Shown piece after piece: positions 33,432-37,726 of a DNA stretch of 37,726 bases; positions within the stretch are counted from its first letter, which is position 1, and the number at the start of each line of letters is the position of its first letter. The DNA is taken from the NCBI GenBank assembly GCA_022760355.1, contig JALEGB010000025.1:1-37726 (forward strand). Direction: 5' to 3'. The position numbers and the translations under genes were made by a program. Under the pieces are notes generated by a model. The model made no database searches, was not told the origin of the DNA, and was given only the letters and a program-made list of their open reading frames with translations. Origin of the DNA: Neomegalonema sp. (GTDB taxonomy: Bacteria > Pseudomonadota > Alphaproteobacteria > Rhodobacterales > Rhodobacteraceae).

Positions 33432-34976
33432 ATGATGGCCGCCGACAGCAAAAAAAAGAAAAAACCAACCCGCCCAAAGGCCGAAGCGCCGCGCGGGTTC
33501 CGTGACAGCTTCGCGGAGGAGTGCCTCGCGCGCCAAGCGATGCTGCGTAAGATCACCGAGACGTACCGCCTCTATGGATTTGATCCGTTGGAGACGTCTG
33601 CGATCGAGTTCGTCGATGCGCTCGGCAAATTCCTGCCCGACGTCGACCGCCCGATGGGCGGCATCTTCGGTTTTCAGGATGAAGACGAAAAATGGATGGC
33701 CCTGCGCTACGATCTGACGGCGCCGTTGGCGCGCGTCGCGGCGCAGTACCGGCAGGAGCTGCCCTCGCCCTACCGCCGCTACGCGGTCGGACCGGTCTGG
33801 CGCAATGAGAAGCCGGGGCCGGGGCGCTATCGCGAATTCTATCAGTGCGATGCGGACACCGTCGGCGCCCCCGGCGCGGCGGCGGATGCGGAGATTTGCG
33901 GCATGCTGGCCGACGCGCTCGAGGCCGCCGGGGTTCAGCGCGGCGACTACCAGATCAGAATCAATAACCGCAAAGTCCTGAACGGCGTGATGGAGGCGAT
34001 CGGCCTGCTCAACCCGGAGGATCCGGACGGCGACGCGACGATGGTCGAGCAGCGGATGACGGTCCTGCGCTCGATCGATAAGCTCGACAAATTCGGTCCG
34101 GACGGCGTCCGGCTGCTGCTCGGCCCCGGCCGCAAGGACGAATCAGGCGACTTTACCGACGGCGCGGGCCTCTCCGAGGAACAGATCGAGCTGATTATCG
34201 GCTTCGTTGAGGCGGAGCGCGACAATGGCGCGGCGACCTGCGCGCGGTTGAAGGAGCTGGTCGGCGCTTCCGAGGCCGGACGCAAGGGGGTCGAAGAGCT
34301 CGAGGAAATCGCCGCGTTGCTGGAGGCCGGCGGCGTCGCGGCCGACCGCGCGAAGATCGATCCATCGGTCGTTCGCGGGCTCGGCTATTACACCGGTCCG
34401 GTCTTCGAGGCCGAGCTGACCTTCGAGATACTCGACGAAAAAGGCCGCCCACGGCGGTTCGGCTCCGTCGCCGGCGGTGGTCGCTATGACGACCTCGTCA
34501 AACGCTTCACCGGCCAGGCTGCGCCGGCGACCGGCGTCTCCATCGGCGTTGACCGTCTGCTCGCCGCCCTCGCGGCAAAAGGCGCGCAGGATACAGATCT
34601 GGCGCGCGGCCCGGTCGTGGTGCTTTCGCTCGACAAGAGCGCCATGACCCGGCCAATGGCGATGGTCGCCGAACTCCGCGCCGCCGGCATCCGAGCGGAG
34701 ATGTATCAGGGCGGCGGCGGCAATATGGGCAAGCAGCTGAAATACGCCGACAAACGGCGCGCCCCCGCCGCAATCATCGAAGGGTCTGACGAACGCGAAG
34801 CGGGCGTCGTCCAGATCAAAGATCTCGCCCTCGGCGCGCAGCTCGCCGCAACGATCGAATCAAATGAAGAGTGGAAGGCGCAACCGGCGCAGTTCTCGGC
34901 GCCGCGCGACCAGCTTGTCGAAGCCGTGCATGAGCTTCTGGCCCGCGCCGCCGCACGTGACGCGGAGTTAAAGTGA
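33432..34976 (+). CDS. hisS: Histidyl-tRNA synthetase
   Basis: Class II aminoacyl-tRNA synthetase of about 514 residues. After a basic [20 protein letters not shown] leader come motif 1 ([17 protein letters not shown]), motif 2 ([24 protein letters not shown]), the histidine-specific [11 protein letters not shown] and motif 3 ([14 protein letters not shown]), then the C-terminal anticodon-binding domain. An insertion-rich middle is shared with Rhodobacterales HisS. ATG at 33432 (with another at 33435) is chosen, though the ribosome-binding site is weak and an ATG at 33393 is in frame. Codons 7-11 are an A8-G-A6 tract. The stop overlaps the hisZ start (TGATG). Confidence 0.95.
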   Translation: MMAADSKKKKKPTRPKAEAPRGFRDSFAEECLARQAMLRKITETYRLYGFDPLETSAIEFVDALGKFLPDVDRPMGGIFGFQDEDEKWMALRYDLTAPLARVAAQYRQELPSPYRRYAVGPVWRNEKPGPGRYREFYQCDADTVGAPGAAADAEICGMLADALEAAGVQRGDYQIRINNRKVLNGVMEAIGLLNPEDPDGDATMVEQRMTVLRSIDKLDKFGPDGVRLLLGPGRKDESGDFTDGAGLSEEQIELIIGFVEAERDNGAATCARLKELVGASEAGRKGVEELEEIAALLEAGGVAADRAKIDPSVVRGLGYYTGPVFEAELTFEILDEKGRPRRFGSVAGGGRYDDLVKRFTGQAAPATGVSIGVDRLLAALAAKGAQDTDLARGPVVVLSLDKSAMTRPMAMVAELRAAGIRAEMYQGGGGNMGKQLKYADKRRAPAAIIEGSDEREAGVVQIKDLALGAQLAATIESNEEWKAQPAQFSAPRDQLVEAVHELLARAAARDAELK

Positions 34977-36199
34977 TGAGCCTGTCGGCCTCTTTGATCG
35001 AAGCCGCGCTGGTGCGCCGCGCCGCGCCAGACTATGCGCCAGAGGACTGGATCGCGCTCAACCGGGTGTCGTCGGAGCTCGCCAACGTATTTACCGAGGG
35101 CGGCTTTGTGCCGATCGAGCCTGCGGTGATGCAGCCGGCCGACCTGCTGTTTGAACTCTATGGCGAGGAAATCTGGGAGCGCGCCTTTGTCCTCGAGGAC
35201 AATCGCAGCGAAAGCTGGTGCCTGCGGCCCGACTACACCGTGCCGGTATTGCGCGCCCATTTGAACAGCGACGGCCGCGGCAAGCCGGCGCGCTATGGCT
35301 ATTTCGGCCCGGTTTTCCGCCGCCAGCGCGACGATGGCGACGGCTATCTACAACATGTTCAGGCGGGCGTTGAGATTCTGGGCGAGCCGTCCACGCCCCT
35401 GGCCGACGCCGAAATTCTGGAAACCTCGCTGCGTGCGCTCTCCCTGGCCGGCGCGCAGTCCTTTGACACCATCGTCGGCGATCTTGCTGTCGTGTCGGCG
35501 CTGATTAACGCTGCGGACATGCCTGAAAGCTGGCGCCGCCGGCTCACGCGGCGCTTCCGCCGCCCAAGCCAATTCGCATCGCTCCTGGCGTTTTTCAGCG
35601 GAGATCTGGAGGGCGAAGCCGCCGCCCGGATCGCGTATCTCAAAAGCGTCGGCGGGCTGAAGGACAATGAAGCCGCCGCCGCCGCAGCGAAGCTGAAGAA
35701 CGCGCCCCAAATCGGCGACCGCAGCGCGGAAGAGATCATCGAACGGTTCTTGCGGCAAGCCAAAGACGCAGCCGCCCATCCGCTCGCCGAAGCGACGAAA
35801 AGCGCGCTTTCGGCCGCGCTCTCAATCTCCACGCCGCTCACGGATGCGCCGAAAGCGCTGCGCAAAGTGCTCAAGAGCGGCGCATTCAATGAAACTGAGG
35901 AGCTCAATACGGCGATTGAAGGGTTGGAAGCGCGCGTCGCCGCCCTCAAGGCGCAGAAGGTTGAGCTTGCCGGCCTGCGATACGACGCGGATTTTGGCCG
36001 CAACCTGGATTATTATGACGGCTTCGTCTTCGAAATGCAGGCGACCGACGCCTCGGGCGCACTCGCGAAACTCGGCGGCGGCGGCAGATATGATCAGCTC
36101 TGCCGCCTCCTCGCCCCGGAGGAGCAGCTAACCGGCGTTGGCGCGGCGTTGCGGCCGGAAGCGGTTCTGAAACTCATCGAAAGCGAAGAGGCGGCGTAA
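34976..36199 (+). CDS. hisZ: ATP phosphoribosyltransferase regulatory subunit HisZ
   Basis: HisS paralogue without aminoacylation activity, 407 residues, that activates HisG in histidine synthesis. Class II-like motifs remain: RYGYFGPVFRRQRDDGDGYLQHVQAGVEILG (motif 2 region) and LRYDADFGRNLDYYDGFVFEMQ in place of the HisS histidine loop; GGGGRYDQLCRLL ends the core. No anticodon domain, as expected. It is somewhat longer than usual (about 360-390) owing to an Ala-rich helical middle (about 225-320). ATG at 34976 overlaps the hisS stop by one base; its TAA overlaps the hisG ATG (TAATG), so the three genes are coupled. Confidence 0.92.
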   Translation: MSLSASLIEAALVRRAAPDYAPEDWIALNRVSSELANVFTEGGFVPIEPAVMQPADLLFELYGEEIWERAFVLEDNRSESWCLRPDYTVPVLRAHLNSDGRGKPARYGYFGPVFRRQRDDGDGYLQHVQAGVEILGEPSTPLADAEILETSLRALSLAGAQSFDTIVGDLAVVSALINAADMPESWRRRLTRRFRRPSQFASLLAFFSGDLEGEAAARIAYLKSVGGLKDNEAAAAAAKLKNAPQIGDRSAEEIIERFLRQAKDAAAHPLAEATKSALSAALSISTPLTDAPKALRKVLKSGAFNETEELNTAIEGLEARVAALKAQKVELAGLRYDADFGRNLDYYDGFVFEMQATDASGALAKLGGGGRYDQLCRLLAPEEQLTGVGAALRPEAVLKLIESEEAA

Positions 36200-37194
36200 T
36201 GGCGGATGCAGGTGATGCGAGCGGTCTCCGCTTTGGACTGCCGTCAAAAGGGCGTCTGCAAGCGCAGATGGCCGACTATCTGAAAGCGCGCGGCGTGGAG
36301 CTGGTCAAATCATCCAATGACCGGCGCTATGAAGGCGAGCTTGTCGGCGTGGACGGCGTCGAGTTGATTTTTCTGCAAGCGGGCGAAATTCCCGGCAAAC
36401 TCGCGGCGGGGGACATTCATCTCGGCGTGACCGGCGAAGATCTGGTGCGCGAGCGCGCCGTCGACTGGACCCGGCGGGTGGAGCTGATCACGCCGCTTGG
36501 CTTCGGCCATGCGGATGTGATCGTCGCCGTGCCTGAATGCTGGATTGACGTCGCGACCACCGATGATCTGGACGATGTTGCGGCGGACTTCCGCGCCCGC
36601 CACGGCCATCCTCTGCGCGTCGCCACCAAATATGCGCGGCTGGCGCGCGGCTTTTTCGCGGAGCGCGGCGTCGCCAACTATCGGCTGGTTGATAGTCAGG
36701 GCGCGACCGAAGGGCTCGTTGCGGCCGGCGCGGCGGAGGCGATCGTCGACATCACGTCGAGCGGCGCCACCCTGCGCGCGAACCACCTGAAAATTCTCGA
36801 AGATGGCGTGATCCTGCAAAGCGAGGCGCATCTGTGCGCGTCATTGGTCGCGAATTGGACCGATGGCGCTCTGACGGCCTTGCGCGCCGTCTTGGACCGT
36901 CTCGGCTCCGGCGCGCCGCAAGGCCGTAAAGCCACGATCTCGGCGAAGATCGAGGCCGCGGCGCTCGCCCGCGCCGAGCCCGCCCTGAGACGCATCGGCG
37001 GCGTGATCGAGGACCGCCCGCTGGCCGGCTTTCCCGGCGAGGCGCGCTTATCCGCGGACGCGGCCCAGGCCGGCATGCTCACCGACCTGCTCGCCGCCGC
37101 CGGCGCTCAAAGCGTGGAAACAGTTCTGGACGCTCAGGACACGGAGCCAGGCCGCACCCTGTTCGAAAAATTTGTGCGGCGGCTTGAGGCCTGA
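36199..37194 (+). CDS. hisG: ATP phosphoribosyltransferase HisG with C-terminal extension
   Basis: First enzyme of histidine synthesis, 331 residues. The catalytic core (LRFGLPSKGRLQ ... GVTGEDLVRE ... VATKYARLARGFF ... LVDSQGATEGLVAAGAAEAIVDITSSGATLRANHLKIL) is that of the short HisG form that needs HisZ, usually about 230 residues. Here about 100 further residues follow (from about 230: GRKATISAKIEAAALARAEPALRRIGGVIEDRP ... MLTDLLAAAGAQSVETVLD). Similar ~325-residue HisG proteins occur in Bradyrhizobium. Whether the tail is a regulatory domain like that of long HisG cannot be told. Coupled to hisZ. Confidence 0.93.
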   Translation: MADAGDASGLRFGLPSKGRLQAQMADYLKARGVELVKSSNDRRYEGELVGVDGVELIFLQAGEIPGKLAAGDIHLGVTGEDLVRERAVDWTRRVELITPLGFGHADVIVAVPECWIDVATTDDLDDVAADFRARHGHPLRVATKYARLARGFFAERGVANYRLVDSQGATEGLVAAGAAEAIVDITSSGATLRANHLKILEDGVILQSEAHLCASLVANWTDGALTALRAVLDRLGSGAPQGRKATISAKIEAAALARAEPALRRIGGVIEDRPLAGFPGEARLSADAAQAGMLTDLLAAAGAQSVETVLDAQDTEPGRTLFEKFVRRLEA

Positions 37195-37218
37195 TGCGCG
37201 CTGGGGCGGGAGCCTAAC

Positions 37219-37617
37219 ATGACGCTGACGCCGCTTCTGCAAGCGACGCTGGCGATTCAGATCCACGTGATTGCGGCCAGCGTCGCCTTCATCCTGGGCG
37301 CGGCGCAGCTCGCGCTTCCCAAGGGCGGCGGCCGCCATCGCGCCATGGGCTGGATCTGGTCCGCGGCGATGGCGACGCTGGCCATAAGTTCGTTTTGGAT
37401 CCACGAGATCAAACTCTGGGGCTCCTGGTCCCCCATCCATCTGCTGTCAATCTTGACGCTGGTTGGCCTGCCGGCCGCCCTCTACGCCGCTCGACAGCGA
37501 CGCTTCCGCGCCCATAAACGCGGCATGCTCGCCCTGTTCGTCTTTGCATTGCTGACCGCCGGGCTCTTCACCCTCCTGCCAGGGCGGCTGATGCATCAGA
37601 CCTTGTTTGGCGGCTAG
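37219..37617 (+). CDS. DUF2306 family membrane protein
   Basis: Inner-membrane protein of 132 residues with four hydrophobic segments: about 8-34, 43-62, 70-92 and 102-122. The pattern IHVIAASVAFILGAAQLALPKGGGRHRAMGWIW, SIHEIK-like WIHEIKLWGSWSPIHLLS and RRFRAHKRGMLALFVFALLTAG fits DUF2306. Function unknown. GGGAG lies eight bases before the ATG, 24 bases after hisG, so it may be the last gene of the his operon. Its TAG stop is part of the 38-bp repeat. Confidence 0.85.
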   Translation: MTLTPLLQATLAIQIHVIAASVAFILGAAQLALPKGGGRHRAMGWIWSAAMATLAISSFWIHEIKLWGSWSPIHLLSILTLVGLPAALYAARQRRFRAHKRGMLALFVFALLTAGLFTLLPGRLMHQTLFGG

Positions 37618-37652
37618 GGTGGGAACTCATAAATCTGGTCGTCGCCAGCCCG
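37615..37652 (+). repeat. 38-bp intergenic repeat, copy B (contains stop codon)
   Basis: Begins with the TAG of the DUF2306 gene; 33 of 38 positions match copy A at 19814-19851, with five substitutions in the first 18 bases and none in the last 20. The DNA to the window end (37653-37726) shows no gene. Confidence 0.75.
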
Positions 37653-37726
37653 TCAAACGCGCTTTTGGGGCAGGAAGCGGCGCGAGGGCGGTGTGGTTCC
37701 ACCGGCGAGCGTCGCTGACGCACCCC

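Overview
The window is a stretch of an alphaproteobacterial chromosome, high in G+C (about 60-65% by eye) and densely coded on both strands. Several gene groups match an order I know from Rhodobacterales and relatives: efp / suhB / MotA-like / OmpA-MotB-like; rpoH / RluA-family pseudouridine synthase with a divergent DUF6476 gene; carA divergent from a GatB/YqeY gene; comF-grxC; and hisS-hisZ-hisG. A MipZ-type ATPase, an exact CtrA-type site (TTAA-N7-TTAA) and an alphaproteobacterial LexA site (GTTC-N7-GTTC) agree with this. I saw no tRNA, rRNA, CRISPR array, transposase or prophage gene.

Layout. 1-1102: a cytochrome P450 cut by the window edge. 1241-6347 (minus): a small membrane protein, a MotA/MotB-like ion-driven motor pair, suhB and elongation factor P. 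6348-6939: about 590 bases without a firm gene, holding four successive hairpins and a 23-codon frame with a strong Shine-Dalgarno. 6940-9679: a PcfJ-like gene and a MATE exporter, convergent over a large inverted repeat. 9772-13457: rpoH, an RluD-like pseudouridine synthase, and three plus-strand genes (DUF6476, a secreted protein, DUF3291). 13471-19258: the SOS mutasome, with dnaE2 divergent from imuA-imuB around one LexA site. 19385-23213: VOC protein, a small conserved protein, ubiG, prolyl aminopeptidase and lytic transglycosylase. 23210-23931: an A+T-richer scar with an internally deleted PPOX-family pseudogene. 24004-26538 (minus): panC, a DUF5658-like membrane protein and hemH. 26720-29297: a zinc-phospholipase/S1-P1-like protein fused to a helix-hairpin-helix DUF4332 domain, then a divergent MipZ-like ATPase. 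29314-33300: methyltransferase, comF, grxC, carA and a YqeY protein. 33432-37617: the hisS-hisZ-hisG operon and a DUF2306 membrane protein.

The most unusual items are: (i) the MipZ-like ATPase, whose P-loop has lost the signature lysine and whose switch II is altered, next to a predicted cytoplasmic metal-dependent hydrolase with a nucleic-acid-binding-type tail; (ii) the non-flagellar MotAB-like motor with a perfect CtrA site upstream and a hairpin that pairs the Shine-Dalgarno of its second gene; (iii) a 38-bp repeat, present twice, that contains the stop codon of the gene before it; (iv) the hairpin array plus micro-ORF upstream of efp; (v) the divergent arrangement of the mutasome and a hexanucleotide repeat inside dnaE2. 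All functions are inferred from sequence patterns read by eye; no database search was run.
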